From assembly GCA_028564925.1 (NCBI GenBank), contig CM053027.1, positions 243,375,649-243,439,648 of the forward strand: a stretch of DNA of 64,000 nt, written 5' to 3'. The first letter of the stretch is position 1, and each line of letters opens with the position of its first letter. This stretch comes from Lithobates sylvaticus (taxonomy: Eukaryota > Chordata > Amphibia > Anura > Ranidae). Shown here in pieces: positions 9,632 to 21,689 of this stretch. The position numbers were made by a program, and so were the translations under genes. Below the pieces are notes generated by a model. The model did not search any database and had not been told where the DNA came from. It saw only the letters and a program-made list of their open reading frames with translations.

Positions 9632-10244
9632 GTGAAAAATTGTCGTTGAAGTGGAAACAGTGAAAACTTGTCGCTGAGGTGGAGACTCAACGCCACATCT
9701 CTGTTATCACTGGCTAAATCGCTGTTTTCATCAAACTGTGAATAAGGGCTTCTCAACGCCTCGCAAGGACACATGCGGACGCCATCTTAGGGACAGAGAA
9801 TAGGCCGAAAAGTAAACGCGTCACATGGACATTTAAATATTGCAGGCTGCTTTATACTCGGTCTGGAAATCGCCTTTAATTAGTATACGAACCAAATAAT
9901 TCATATTTTACTAAAGCAATGATTGTTATTATATTCATGATATGAGTGCCTAGTGTTTAGAGACCTAGTGTCAAATTGTAAACAACGCTATCTCCTAAGC
10001 TCCTAATCCACTAAACTGTTATTAATTATATATAGGGTAAATTGTCTGGTTAAAAATTATCAGCAGTATATTCGTTTAACAACATTTTGACATATGGTAT
10101 GCATTGTTTGCTAATCTTTGTAAGTTACAAGTGTAATTGCCTATTTTCTTTTGTAGCCTATTGGTAGCAAGTTTGAGCCAACTCTCATTCAGATTAGGTT
10201 TCAGGCACACACACACTTGAAAGGCAAAAGCACACTAAAACAAA
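9632..10244 (+). other. Leader region of the BEL/Pao fossil
   Basis: About 600 bp between the LTR-like stretch and the first gag-like codons. It starts with a short near-repeat (CAGTGAAAAATTGTCG, then CAGTGAAAACTTGTCG). I see no gene. The primer-binding site could lie in the first bases, but I do not recognise it. Confidence 0.35.
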
Positions 10245-11825
10245 ATGTTGTCACCCACTAAAGAAACAGACAAACCCACTGAGTCACAACAAGTGCGGTC
10301 CAGCTCAAGAGAGCGAAGATTAACAGAAAAGGGCCAAGAAATGCACAAAGAAACAGTTAAGAAAAATGAAATAGCATTCAACAAGGCGTACAACTCTTGG
10401 AAGGGTTAGCAAAAGAAATTAGGACAAAATTAAAGAACTTCTGCCAAGACCTTGATACAAGAATGAAGGAGATTAAAGCCAAAGAAGCATTAGTACACCA
10501 ACAGTATGAGTCCATTTGCCGTAATGATTCCACTAGCCTATACATTGTTAAAAGAATGGATGCATGCACCATTTTAACAGCTGAAATCTGCAACCTCACC
10601 AACAAACGGCTAGAGAATGTGGAGGAAACCTTTAATGATCAACTTGAGAAGGAAAGAGTGAGGATGGTACTTAATAAAGAAGAGCACGAGTCAGTCTTTG
10701 GAAACACGGAAACAGAAACTATCCTCTTAGAGTCATTACCAGACTCTAGCTCAAGCTCAAGAGCAACTTCCAGATCTTCTAGCAAACGCGCAGAAGCCGA
10801 CCTTGCAGCCAAGATAGAACAAGCTAAGCTGAGCAAAATGGAAGCAGAAATTAAACTTAGCTTAGAAAAGGAAAAGACAAGACTGCAACAGCTACAAGCA
10901 GAAAATGAAGTCAAGGTAGCTTCAGCAAGAGTGAAAGCTTACAACGCCTATGATAGTTTTGAATATTTTGAACAGGAGACAGACTACAAGGTACAAACCT
11001 TTACAAACCTTTACAAAAGGAATGAACCACAAACCTCATTGAATCCGAAAGCTGTGTCATTTCAACCTTCAAATACACCACTTGAGGTGTCAAGACCACA
11101 AGAAGAAGGTAGTCTAATTCCAGGACTCGCAAGTCTGCTCATCTCCAACCGTCTCCCTATACCTGAACCAACTGTATTTACAGGTGATCCTTTAAAGTTC
11201 ATAGATTGGAAGATATCCTTTATGGCGCTGATTGATCAAAAACCAATCCCTGTGTGCGAAAAAAGGCAGTGGAAGGTTTCTTCTATCAGAATTCAGAAGA
11301 CACTTATCTGGGTGCCTGGGGAGTCCTACAGGACAGGTATGGAGGTCCATTCATAGTGAAAAGAGCTTTCAGAGAAAGGCTTACTAAATGGCCAAAGATA
11401 TCAGCAAAAGACCCTGTAGCATTAAGAGAGTTTGCGGTTTTCCTTCAAGGCTGTGTGGAGGCCATTCCCCATGTTAAAGGCCTAGCTATTCTAAATGATT
11501 GTGAAGAAAACCACAAGCTTCTCAAGGAACTGCCTGAATGGGTTGTGCTTAGATGGAGTCGCATCGTTGTGGCCGAATTAGACAAGTACCAAGACCACAG
11601 ATGAGAGAATTCCCAAAAGAGCCAAGGCGCTCAACACAAGCACTCAAATTAAACCCTCCACCTCCAGTGTTCCAGAGATCTCAGATTCAAGACCAAAACC
11701 ACCCTGCCTAGTCTGCAAAGACTATAGTCCAACTCTGTCAAGCCTATATGAGAGACTTCCCCACAAAGGAGACTGCACTTCAGTGGCCACACCTCAAGCA
11801 TTTGGCAAACAAGTTATAGCCACTT
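10245..11825 (+). pseudogene. BEL/Pao gag region, fossil
   Basis: The first part is rich in charged residues and predicted coiled coil (EIEQAKLSKMEAEIKL-like heptads near 10800-10920). The second part contains the hallmark segment of BEL gag proteins, LPIPEPTVFTGDPLKFIDW (near 11150-11210), followed by DRYGGPF and FLQGCVEAI. That segment belongs to the family often labelled DUF1759. The copy is broken. A Cys-rich stretch near 11700-11780 is the expected place of the zinc knuckle. Confidence 0.78.
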
Positions 11826-11840
11826 AAAGACTGTGAAGTC
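11826..11840. repeat. Target-site duplication of L1-2, left copy
   Basis: AAAGACTGTGAAGTC ends at 11840 and recurs at 19678-19692, where its first three A bases merge with the poly-A tail. This is a typical 12-15 bp duplication for target-primed reverse transcription. Confidence 0.9.
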
Positions 11841-12085
11841 TGGGGGGTGTGGCTCTGAGACAGCTGAGTGAGAATGATTGAGTGAGGAGGAACATCAGAA
11901 GAGCTCCTGGCGTCCCCCGGCTAACCCGCTGCATATGAGGAGACTAATCAGTGTTTGAACACGGCATGTCAGCGAGGAGAAGATACAAGACTAGATCTGC
12001 AATTTCAAAGTCTGAGATCCCACAGAACATAGCCCAGAGCAGCATAAGAAAATTCCTCTGAGAACCACAGCAGTCAATACCAGGA
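11841..12085 (+). promoter_or_regulatory. L1-2 5' untranslated region
   Basis: 245 bp from the element start to the ORF1 ATG, G-rich at the very start. By analogy with other L1s it should carry the internal promoter. I recognise no specific element. Confidence 0.5.
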
Positions 12086-13690
12086 GTGGAGGATACAATA
12101 GCACGCAGATCCGGCACAGAGAACGGAGCGAATCTACCCACCCCCTTACCCTGCATTTCCTTACCAGCTCCGGGACTTCAACGCCGGCTATCGGAGGTAG
12201 CAGTAACTGCCCTGGATAGACTTAACCTGGGCGGGGAAGCACGCGGCAAGTTTCCCAACAGAGACCAGCGACACACACAGCGCTCACAGCAGTGCATTGA
12301 GGCGGGAGCTCGGAGCGGAACAGAAAAAGAAACCGAAACTATTACAGCTGACTTAGAGGAACTCCCGCAGCCCGAGCAGGGACAGCCCCACACTCTGCAC
12401 AAACCTTCTGAAGCCTCAGCTGAAGAGAGACAGGGCACGGATCGACAGTGGGCAGAACTAATTAGTGCTCCGGGGGACCAACAGCTACAACCAGCTACCA
12501 ACATAGAAAGCAGGAGTGAACCACAACCAGGTGAGAGAAATCTGTTATTTGATACACCACAGCATAACTCCCCTATAGTGTCGGAACAACAGCAGTATTC
12601 TCAGCTGGTAAATACAGAGACAATTTTTTTGAGTAACCATACTAAAGATAAAACTGACCTGCCCATTGAACTCTCTACTGTTGAGCCTATCATTGTCGCG
12701 GATACTACTATCCACATACCTGATCTATTTAAGGTGAACCTTTGTGATTTAAAGCAGGGTATGGAGAGCCCCCGGGATAACCAGCATGGTATGGTCAATC
12801 AAATGATCCTGGACTTAAGATCCTTGATACAATCCCTGCCTACCAAGGCGGATATTGAAGGTATGATCCAACGTATTGAGGAAGCCCATAGCAGGGATAT
12901 CAAGGAAGTCAGGACAGAAATAAAATCCTTAACTGACCGTGTAGAGTGTGGGGAGGCCTCGAGAACCGAACTGGAGATTAGGATGACAGCTCTAGAACAA
13001 ACGCAGCGCTCCCAGGTAGATAACGCAATTACCATGCAGCTTCAATTAGAGGAATTGGAAGACCGTAGCCGCCGCAATAATCTACGCCTGCGTGGGATCC
13101 CAGAGTCTATCGAAATAGAGTCACTGGCAGGGACAGTAACAGCGGTATTCTATAAAATACTAGGAAATACGCCAGCATCCCTGGAATTAGACAGAGTACA
13201 TAGAACCCCAGGACCAAGATCCGCAGAACTAGACAGGCCACGTGACGTCCTCTGTAGAGTACACCGGTACCAGCAAAAGGAACTTATATTGAACAGAGCA
13301 TGGGAACAGGGAGAAACAAAATTGGACGGGATGGTGGTGAGGGTCCTACCAGACATCTCAAGAGCAACATTGAATAGGAGAGCCATAGTACGCCCGATTT
13401 TGGACTTAGCTAGACAATTTGATTGCTCTTACAGATGGAGATATCCATTTGCGGTGACTTTCCACAAAGCGCAAGCCTCCTATACCCTATGCTCACCCGC
13501 AGACCTTCCAGCCCTTTTTTCTTTCATAGGAACTGAACCGATAGAAGTACAGAATTGGCTGCAGAACATTGTCAGACCGAGGGCCCGGCCGGGCCTTGCC
13601 GTCACCCAAAATAAACAGTCGGCACCCATACAGAGGTCTAGAGGGAACACTAGAGGATCTTCTATAAGAGGGTCTGACGAAGGACAATGA
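12086..13690 (+). CDS. L1-2 ORF1 protein (RNA-binding, transposase-22 type)
   Basis: An open frame of 534 codons, longer than the 356 of L1-1. The extra length is an N-terminal ~230 residues rich in Glu, Gln, Pro and Ser. A coiled-coil stretch follows at about 255-320 (EGMIQRIEEAHSRDIKEVRTEI). The RRM begins at EDRSRRNNLRLRGIPE (about residues 325-340), with LDRVHRTPGPR and the C-terminal domain (ATLNRRAIVRPIL, YRWRYPFAVTF). A short Arg-rich tail ends the protein (RGNTRGSSIRG). It binds its own RNA in the retrotransposition particle. The ATG at 12086 is the first in this frame and has a purine at -3. Confidence 0.88.
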   Translation: MEDTIARRSGTENGANLPTPLPCISLPAPGLQRRLSEVAVTALDRLNLGGEARGKFPNRDQRHTQRSQQCIEAGARSGTEKETETITADLEELPQPEQGQPHTLHKPSEASAEERQGTDRQWAELISAPGDQQLQPATNIESRSEPQPGERNLLFDTPQHNSPIVSEQQQYSQLVNTETIFLSNHTKDKTDLPIELSTVEPIIVADTTIHIPDLFKVNLCDLKQGMESPRDNQHGMVNQMILDLRSLIQSLPTKADIEGMIQRIEEAHSRDIKEVRTEIKSLTDRVECGEASRTELEIRMTALEQTQRSQVDNAITMQLQLEELEDRSRRNNLRLRGIPESIEIESLAGTVTAVFYKILGNTPASLELDRVHRTPGPRSAELDRPRDVLCRVHRYQQKELILNRAWEQGETKLDGMVVRVLPDISRATLNRRAIVRPILDLARQFDCSYRWRYPFAVTFHKAQASYTLCSPADLPALFSFIGTEPIEVQNWLQNIVRPRARPGLAVTQNKQSAPIQRSRGNTRGSSIRGSDEGQ

Positions 13691-15367
13691 CCAGCAAAAG
13701 ATGGAGAAACAGTACTTTAAGTACTAGACTGGAGTAGAACAATAAGGGGATAATAATAACTGTCAATTGTACTAGCATACCCCCTGGCCTCTCTGCCCTT
13801 CTCCCCCCCCCCCTCCCCCCCGATTGTCCCTCACCTTAGCTAAAAAGCCCTCCTCCAATATTAATGGGAATACAGCTGACCACCCACTAATGATAGGCTA
13901 GAATTTGGGCAGGAAGCCCACCTAAAACTCATAACCTGAACTAGATATAAGGCACAAGGAGGTATGTAGGGGGAGAATGGTCAGGAGATACATATTGAGG
14001 ATGGAGGGACGAAAGTTAATAAAACTCAATAAAGCAATACGAGGAGTAGGATGGAATTGATGTCTAGTTAAGATTGGGAAAACGCTCGTCCTTTCTTTTT
14101 TCCCCCCGAGGGGCCCCCCCTTTTTCCCCCCCTCCCGTTGAACTTCCCCCGCTGCTCTCTCTCTTCTAATAGCATTGCATAAAGAAAAATTAGAATAGGA
14201 GAGGGAAGCATATATTCACAACCTGAGCAGGGGGGGCATATAATTGAAAGGGGATTTGTTTGGAATGTTTTATTTTTTATGCTTGGTAATATTTTTTTTT
14301 GTGTGGTTTTCTTTTCTTTTTTTTTTTTTTTTTTTTTTTTGTTTGTTGCTGGGATTAGTCGGAGTAGGGATAAGAGGTAAAGGGGATAAGGGGTAATAGA
14401 TGGGAGGGAGGGAGGTCCACACACACACAATCTAGAGGTGAAACACTAGAAGGGAGATGACAACATAAGAGGGAACACAGGGGGATAGGTCCGAAAGTAA
14501 GGAGACCATTACCTAAACGTAGGGTGAATAGGGATTTATGAGAATAGTAGAGTAGAGATTACTAGATGCGTAGAGAGGAGGAAGTTGGGGCACTTCCCCC
14601 TCCTTCTTCTTCCTTTTTTTTTTTTTTTTATTTTTTTTTGGAGATGATTTATTAGGTAGAGAGGAGAGACCAAGATTGGCTCGTAGTCACACCTTAAGAG
14701 GGAAATAGTCACGTAAATTACTATATATTTTTTTTTTTTGAAATGGGCAAAGGGATCACGTTTAAAGAATGGAAACACATGTGGTCAACACACGGGAGGG
14801 AATGTATGCTTCTCTCCTTAACCACAAGGGTAGGGGGGGAGGGGATGGGGGGGGAGAGAGGAGGGGAAGATACTTATCTGGGTGGGGTGTTCCCCTCCTC
14901 CCCCCTTTTTTTTTTTTTTTTTTTTTCCCCTAAGAAGGGAACCAACCATCCAAAACCTTGTGGGGGCATCTTGGGGTGGGGGGGTGGGGGGAAGGAGGGA
15001 TGGGGGGGGAAATAAATGGTTACAAAATGGACTAGGAAGCTCTACAGAGATTGAAAAAAGAAATGGTAGATATAGGACAAACACTGAACAGAAAACAAGT
15101 AAAATGATGATGGTCGTCTTCTCATGGGGCGGCGGGAGGGGGCGGGGGGGCAGAGGGGCTCGAATTCGGCACATCTCTGACTACACCCCCACATAGATTA
15201 GCGCTTTTGTGGGCTATCTCAAAATCCATCTCGTTTTAGCACCAATAAAGGTGTAAACCCTTATTTTTTTTTTCCCTTTTTTTTTTTTTTTCTCTTGTTG
15301 GGGAAGGTTCCTTCCCCACTCCCTATTCTTTTTTTTTTTTTTTTTTTTTTTTGGGGGGGTGGGGGGG
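13691..15367 (+). other. L1-2 spacer between ORF1 and ORF2, rich in homopolymer runs
   Basis: This 1.68-kb non-coding spacer has C-runs and T-runs of up to about 24 bases, long G-runs, and GGGGGA-type stretches. Examples are near 13800-13820, 14315-14340, 14830-14860, 14905-14930, 14975-15010 and 15327-15367. The open frames across it come from low complexity. L1-3 has a spacer of the same size and character (47752-49467), so this is a feature of the family and not random decay. Confidence 0.8.
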
Positions 15368-18300
15368 ATGGAGGTGGTGAGGGCACTCTCGCTGAACGTA
15401 AAGGGGCTCAATATCCCTGAAAAAAGACGCATGCTCACGGAAGACCTATATCGTAAGAAGTCAGACATCGCCTTCATCCAGGAGACGCACTTCAAAGAGG
15501 GTAAGCTACCAGTTTTCAAAAGTAGACATTTTCCAATAGTTTACCACTCCACTAATAAGCTTATTAAAACATGCGGAGTGTCTATATTAATTTCATCCAA
15601 GGTGCCATGGTCCTGCGTAGAAGAAAAAGCAGATGTAGGGGGTAGATACCTCTTTGTAAGAGGCATGATTGGCAATATTTAGGTAACACTAGCGAACATT
15701 TACGCACCTAACCTACATCAGGAAACCTTTATTACTAACACCTTAGAACTACTGACTGATTTTACTAAGGGCCAACTAATACTGGGAGGGGATTTTAATA
15801 TACCATTAATACCGTTCGAAGATACCTCATCGGGTTGCTCCTCGATACCCCCTAGCTCACGTAAACAAATTTCTAGAGCTTTATTTAAAGCACAGTTGAT
15901 AGATATATGGCGCATTTTCCATCCCGTAGAAAGGGATTACACCTTCTATTCTATACCGCATAAACAGTTCTCGAGGATAGACTATTTCTTTATCCCTCAC
16001 TCCCAGTTACAGGCGGTACGAGAGATCTCAATCGATCATATCACGTGGTCAGACCATGCACCGATCCAGTTGACCTACGCATTGACCGACCATTATATCT
16101 CCAGGGCGAGAACCTGGAGACTTAATGAGAGTTTATTGCAAGATGAGGAGGTATTGAGGGAAGTGACTAGAGAACTGGACTTTTTCTTTCAAACAAATGA
16201 TATCCCAGAGAGTAATACAGGCATAGTTTGGGAAGCCCATAAGGCAGTAATCCGAGGGATTCTTATTAAGCATGGCTCGCGAATAAAGAAACAGCGAGCT
16301 AAACAATTGACTTTTCTTCTGAACGAATTAAAATTAGTAGACGCCCAATTCAAACATGCCCAAACAGCTGAGCTAGAGACCGAACTACTGACCCTATGCA
16401 AAAAGATAGTAGACCTAATGATATATAAGGCAAAAGCACAAATACAGATATGTAGGAGGATATCATACGAGTCCGGGAATAAATGTGGTAGGGCCCTAGC
16501 CAGGACCCTAAGAGAACAGAGACTAGGGAACTATATACCACATACTGTATAGTAAAGGCAAATGGACAGAAATGTTCCTTCCCTAAAGACATCGTGAGGG
16601 AATTTCAAAGATACTACTCAGATCTATACAATTTAGCGAAAGACCCCTCTCCTCAGACTCAGACAGAAGAATACCTATCTAATTCTCATATGTCGAAATT
16701 AACCCCGGAGGTTAGTAAAACACTAGATGAATCATTTACATTGGAAGAGATCCAAAAAGCGATAGGAAATATTAAACTAGGAAAGGCCCCAGGCCCAGAC
16801 GGGTTTACCATCGCATATTATAAAACTCTTATCGCATCTCTAGGTAAATTCCTGGTGAAACTATTTAATGGACTGGGACCAGATAGAAAGCTCTCCCAAG
16901 AGACTCTCATGGCCCACATAACAGTGATACACAAGGAAGGGAAAGACCCGACAGCCTGCGGTAGTTACAGGCCAATCTCACTGTTAAATACTGATCTAAA
17001 AATACTTACCAAAATGATAGCCACCAGAACTCAAGAATACATTCCAACCCTGATTCATATGGATCAGGTAGGATTTGTACCTACCCGCGAGGCTAGGGAT
17101 AATATAATCAAGGTAACAAATCTCGTACATGTAGTAAACAGGAATAAAACTCTGTGTGTTCTGTTAGGAACGGACGCAGAAAAGGCCTTTGATAGGGTCG
17201 ATTGGCATTTCATGATGACAGTACTAAGATATGTGGGGATAGGAGAGGTGATGAGGGCTCGCATAGGCACAATATATTCGGAACCCTCGGCTCGAGTTAT
17301 AGCCAACGGTGTCCTGTCAGAGCCTTTCATGATAAAAAATGGTACGAGACAAGGCTGTCCCCTATCGCCACTCCTATTTGCCCTGGCATTGGAACCTCTT
17401 TTATGTACGGTTCGGCTAAACCCAGATATCCAGGGAGTGACGATAGGGGACACCCAACAGAAGATATCCGCATATGTGGATGACATGATGTTTTCACTCA
17501 CAAACCCAATAATTTCCCTACCGATGCTCTTGCATGAGTTTAATAAGTATGGTAACCTGTCGAACCTGAAGATTAATTTTAAGAAATCAGAGGCAATGGG
17601 AATAGGTATAAAACAATCGGAGCTTTTAAATCTCCAGACTAGTTTCAAATTTAAATGGACAACAACAGCCCTAAGATACCTAGGAACAAATATACCATCT
17701 AAAACTTCCAAAATATTTGAATTAAACTTCCCACCCCTGTTAAGAGAGACGAGGGGGCTACTGGAGAAATGGAAGACGGGACTACACTCATGGTTTGGAA
17801 GGTGTAACATCATCAAGATGTGTATACTCCCTAAATTCCTTTATTTCCTTCAAGCCTTTCCGATATACATCCCCTCCAAATATCTAGATCAGGTGACCAA
17901 AATGTTTTTTGATTTTATCTGGGCATATAAACGCCCAAGACTGAAGAGACAACAATTGATGTATCTAAAGAAACATGGAGGGTTAGCGGTACCTGATATA
18001 AGAAAATACCAGCAGGCAATACATCTGACAAGGCTCATCGATTGGAACCGACACCAATCAATTAAACTGTGGCCAAGTCTGGAACAGGCTCAGAGTAATA
18101 CCCTACTTGCAAGGGCACCGTGGGGTAATTTGGTAATGCCAAATGACATAAAAAACCATCCATTAATAGGAGTGACGGTGCAGATATGCAAGGTAGTATT
18201 CAGAAAATACTCCCTGGGGTCAGCTTACTCCCTAATGTACCCAATCTTGGGGAACCCTGCGTTTCCTCCAGGATGTCAAGATCCAGTTTTCCAGGCAATA

Positions 18301-19182
18301 AGACAAAACGGCCATTTCCAGCTATCCCACTTCAAGCTAAAAAATAATTGGCGATCGATGCGAGAACTAATGGATAGAACAAGCACCTTTGGATTAGACA
18401 TTTGGAGAGCCTTCCAATTAACAAATTTTCTACGGTCATTACCGGGATTAGATGGTCTCAGCTCAAACCTTACTAGATATGAGACCATCTGTTCGGAAGA
18501 GGGGATAATGCGACACGCCCTATCGGTAGTATATAAACTACTGATTAGTCCACCAGAGGACTATCAGTTACAGTGCCTTACGGATTGGGAGGAAGATTTG
18601 GGACGTAAGTTTACGGAGTCACAGCGGCAAAACATAATAAGTTGTATACATGGAACGGCCATAAGTACAAATATACAAGAAACAAACTATAAAGTGGCGA
18701 CCAGATGGTATCAAACCCCCATAAAACTACACAAAATATACCCATCGTTGACAGACCAATGTTGGAGATGTCAAGAAGAGAGGGGTACAATTCTTCACAT
18801 ATTTTGGTCATGCCCAAAATTAGAATATTTTTGGAAGAGAATATACCAAATTGCCCAAAACGTCACAGAAATACCAATACCATATGACCCGGCACTCTTT
18901 ATGCTTCACGTATCTAATATACCGAGGAAAACCTATAAAAAATTAGTTCTCTGTCACCTTCTTAATGCTGCTAAAGCATGTATACCCCTATGCTGGAAAT
19001 CTACACAGGCACCTACCATAGGCATGTGGGTTAAAAAAGTAGAAGAAATTAAGAAGATGGAGGAATTAATCCTCTCGAAAGATCATCAAAAGGAACAATA
19101 TATTAAAACATGGACACCCTGGAATGAGTATATCTTCTCAGATGAGGGATGGACGCTGTTTGAAGGCGATGTAGCTGACTAA
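15368..19182 (+). pseudogene. L1-2 ORF2 (endonuclease, reverse transcriptase), two lesions
   Basis: About 1270 codons. The ATG at 15368 follows a T- and G-run. The APE endonuclease has LNVKGLN, IQETHFK (catalytic Glu), GGDFNIPL and WSDHAPIQ. The linker has WEAHKAVIRGILIKHGSRIK. The reverse transcriptase has GKAPGPDGF, YRPISLLN, DAEKAFDRVDW, NGTRQGCPLSPLLF and AYVDDMMFSL (YVDD box). The C-terminal zinc motif reads CWRCQEERGTILHIFWSC. An in-frame TAG lies at 15680-15682, inside the endonuclease. The frame shifts by one near 16550-16590, after the endonuclease linker. From 16594 to the stop the frame is open for 862 codons. It is otherwise well kept, so the copy died recently. Confidence 0.9.
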
Positions 19183-19680
19183 AGAAGGGTATCATAGTTT
19201 GGGGGGGGGATAACGGGGAGGGTAGGGAAGTAGTGACTGTTCTATGAGGGTGCCCTCGCCGTTCTCTCTCCCCCCTATATAACCCCCTCTTGCCTCGGCT
19301 TGGAGGGAGAAGGAGGGGATGCTGCGGGTTTTTTCCCCCTCCCCCTTCCCCCCCCCTTTTTTTTTTTTTATTTATTGTGTTTTTTTTTTTTTTTTTATTT
19401 ATTTATTTTTTATTTATTTTTTTTCTCTTCGCCATGAGATAGATTTTTAATGAAGGGGATAATAACAGAATGGAAAAAATTCGAGACAGGAAGGGAATGG
19501 GATGGAACCCGGGTAATATTAGTCGATTGTCTGAATTAGTGCATAGGGGTTGGATGAAAGAGAGGAATCTGACCCTGTGTGAAGGTTTGATAATATGATT
19601 TTCAATTTGTATACCGGAGGAAGAAGTTCTATTGTATTCTCTTGTCTTGTGAAATAAATAAAAGATTTGTAAAAAAAAAA
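19183..19680 (+). terminator. L1-2 3' untranslated region with poly-A signal and tail
   Basis: About 500 bp after the ORF2 stop, with G-, C- and T-runs (near 19200, 19290-19400). It ends with overlapping AATAAA signals at 19653-19662 and an A-run at 19671-19680 that joins the target duplication. Confidence 0.85.
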
Positions 19681-19692
19681 GACTGTGAAGTC
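19678..19692. repeat. Target-site duplication of L1-2, right copy
   Basis: AAAGACTGTGAAGTC, matching 11826-11840. The BEL/Pao protease region continues directly after it. Confidence 0.9.
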
Positions 19693-21085
19693 AGACTGCT
19701 GATTGGTTACGATTGCCCATCAGCACTGGCTCCCTTGGAGGTCATTACAGGCTCCGAAGATAAACCCTTTGCTCAAAAAACTATGCTCGAGTATCATAGG
19801 ATCAGCAAATCCACATCTTGATAGACAGGGTAGCCAGAGCTTCATACACAGAGTCGCAGTAAAAGAAATGCCAATGGCCCGGTCACTGATGTGTTAAAAG
19901 CTTTAGAAATGGACTTCTCTGAAAGAAATTATGAAAATAAGTATGTGTCTCAAGATGACGTTTGTTTTGTGCAGTTTCTCTCTGATTTATAATGAAAAGG
20001 AAAGATGGACACTATGAGATGCTGTCGCCCTTCAAAGACAACAGTCAACCAACACTACCAAACAATAAGAGGCTGGCCATCATTCAACTTCAACATCTAA
20101 GGAAAAGGCTATAGGCCAATAAACAGTACTACGAACACTACACTGCATTCATGGAAGAAACTATCAGAAAAGGTGATGCAGAAGCAGCCCTTTCATTATC
20201 AGATGAAGAAACATTGTGGTACATCCCACATCACTAGGTTTATCACCCCAAGAAGCCAGACAAGTTAAGAGTCATCTTTGATTGTTCAGCAAAGTTTCAA
20301 GGCATCTCCCTAAACGACACCTTAATGACAGGTCCCGACCTGATAAATTCTCTAGTGGGAGTCCTCTGTCACTTCAGGAAGGAAGCAGTTGCTGTGATAT
20401 GCAACATTGAAAGGATGTTCCACCAGTTCTACATCCCCCCAGAAATTCACAATTACTTAAGGTTCCTTTGGTGGGAGAATGGCCAGTTAGAAACAGAACC
20501 AAAAGAATACAGAATGGCAGTTCACCTTTTCGGTGCCAGTTGTCCAGGATGTGCCAACTTTGGCCTCAAGTATCTTGCACAACAACACAAGGCAGAGTAT
20601 CCTTCAGCATCAGCCTTCATTGAGAAGAAATTTTATGTCGACAATGGCCTAACCAGTGTTTCAACAACCAGTGAAGCTACAAATCTAATCCTCGAAGCGC
20701 AAGAATTATGTAAAAATGCTGGCTTAAGACTGTATAAGTTCAACTCTAATAAAAGGGACATCCTGTTTTGTGTAGCTCCATCAGAAAGAGCAACAACTAG
20801 TGAACCTCTCAAACTTAACCCAGGCTCAACATCAAAAGGACAAGTACTTGGCATTCAGTGGTCAATTGAAGAGGACACCTTCAGTTTCAGCGTTGACATA
20901 AAGGATTGGCCCTCAACTCCTCGTGGTATCCTTACAGTCATAGCCTCTCTTTATGATCCTCTAGGCTTCATAGCTCCCTTCATACTGAGTGGCAAGTGCA
21001 TTCTCCAGGAGCTTTGTCGCTTGGGATGAAGTACTTCCTGAGAGCTTAAGCCCACGGAGGGAGGCCCGGAAAAAGTTTGATATCC
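19693..21085 (+). pseudogene. BEL/Pao protease and reverse transcriptase region, fossil
   Basis: The first part resembles the BEL-type aspartic protease region (LLIGYDCPSAL near 19700, then a QSFIHRV stretch). From about 20270 the reverse transcriptase can be recognised: KLRVIFDCSAKF, SLNDTLMTGPDL, NIERMFHQF, HLFGASCPGCANFGLKYLA and FYVDNGLTS. The last recognisable part is GILTVIASLYDPLGFIAPF, the conserved start of the downstream Pao module (near 20920-20980). The region is broken and ends without integrase. Confidence 0.82.
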
Positions 21086-21200
21086 TGCTCTCAAATTTTC
21101 CGACAACAAAGTCCGATCACGCAAATTCCGATCGCGTGTAGCCTATTCCGACGGACAAAGTGCCACGCATGCTCAGAAGAAATTCTGTGACGGAAGTGCT

Positions 21201-21689
21201 CGGTCAGGTAAAACTACCGTTCCTAATCGACACAGCACATTCGTCACACTGCAATGTTAAAATGTGTTTAATGCAGCGCATTCTCTTTTTCTTTACAATG
21301 CAAGAAGAATGACGTTTTTTAGCTGCTCATATTCACACTGACTTCTCCCAAACTTCTTTCTTTATTCTTTTTCCTGATTTATTGGGTCTAATTTTTGTAT
21401 TTGTCAGATCTCAAGAATCCAATTATTTTTTTGATTTTTGATTTTACATTTATAGTGGTTAATTTTTAAATCCAGATTTCCTTTCTCTGTAATTTTGCTA
21501 ATTTTTTTTTTTGGTTTGGTGTGTTTTGTATGTGTCAACTTACCCCAACACCATTATTATCATTATATTTTTTATCAATTCTCTAGGAGGTTGTTTGGTG
21601 TTGGTGCCCTTTGTTAATTCTACTTTCTATATTCGAAATGTACCTGCCTACTCACAAATAAACTGTCCTTTTTGAAGTAAAACACATAG
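21201..21689. other. AT-rich stretch without a recognised gene
   Basis: About 490 bp, T-rich from 21330 on. I see no coding region or clear repeat. It probably belongs to the Harbinger-like element around it. Confidence 0.4.

Larger units (their letters stand above)
11841..19680 (+). mobile_element. Almost full-length L1-clade LINE (L1-2)
   Basis: The element is 7.84 kb, flanked by a 12-15 bp direct repeat. It starts TGGGGGGTGTGGC and ends in a poly-A tail after AATAAATAAAAG. It holds an open ORF1, a long low-complexity spacer, and an ORF2 with one in-frame stop and one frameshift. It lies inside the BEL/Pao fossil, between its gag and protease regions. The completeness from 5' end to tail indicates a fairly recent insertion. 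Confidence 0.93.
8971..21085 (+). mobile_element. BEL/Pao LTR retrotransposon fossil, split by L1-2
   Basis: A gag-like region (10245-11825) and, after the L1-2 insertion, protease and reverse transcriptase regions (19693-21085) all point to the BEL/Pao superfamily. An LTR-like stretch precedes them. The RNase H, integrase and 3' LTR are absent, and Harbinger-like sequence takes over near 21098. The reading frames are interrupted at roughly five or more points. This is an old, broken copy, older than L1-2. Confidence 0.8.

Noticed and set aside
14068-15196. Open frames in the L1-2 spacer (Lys-, Pro- and Gly-rich)
   Set aside because: They are produced by A/T, C and G homopolymer runs. The sister spacer in L1-3 does not keep them.
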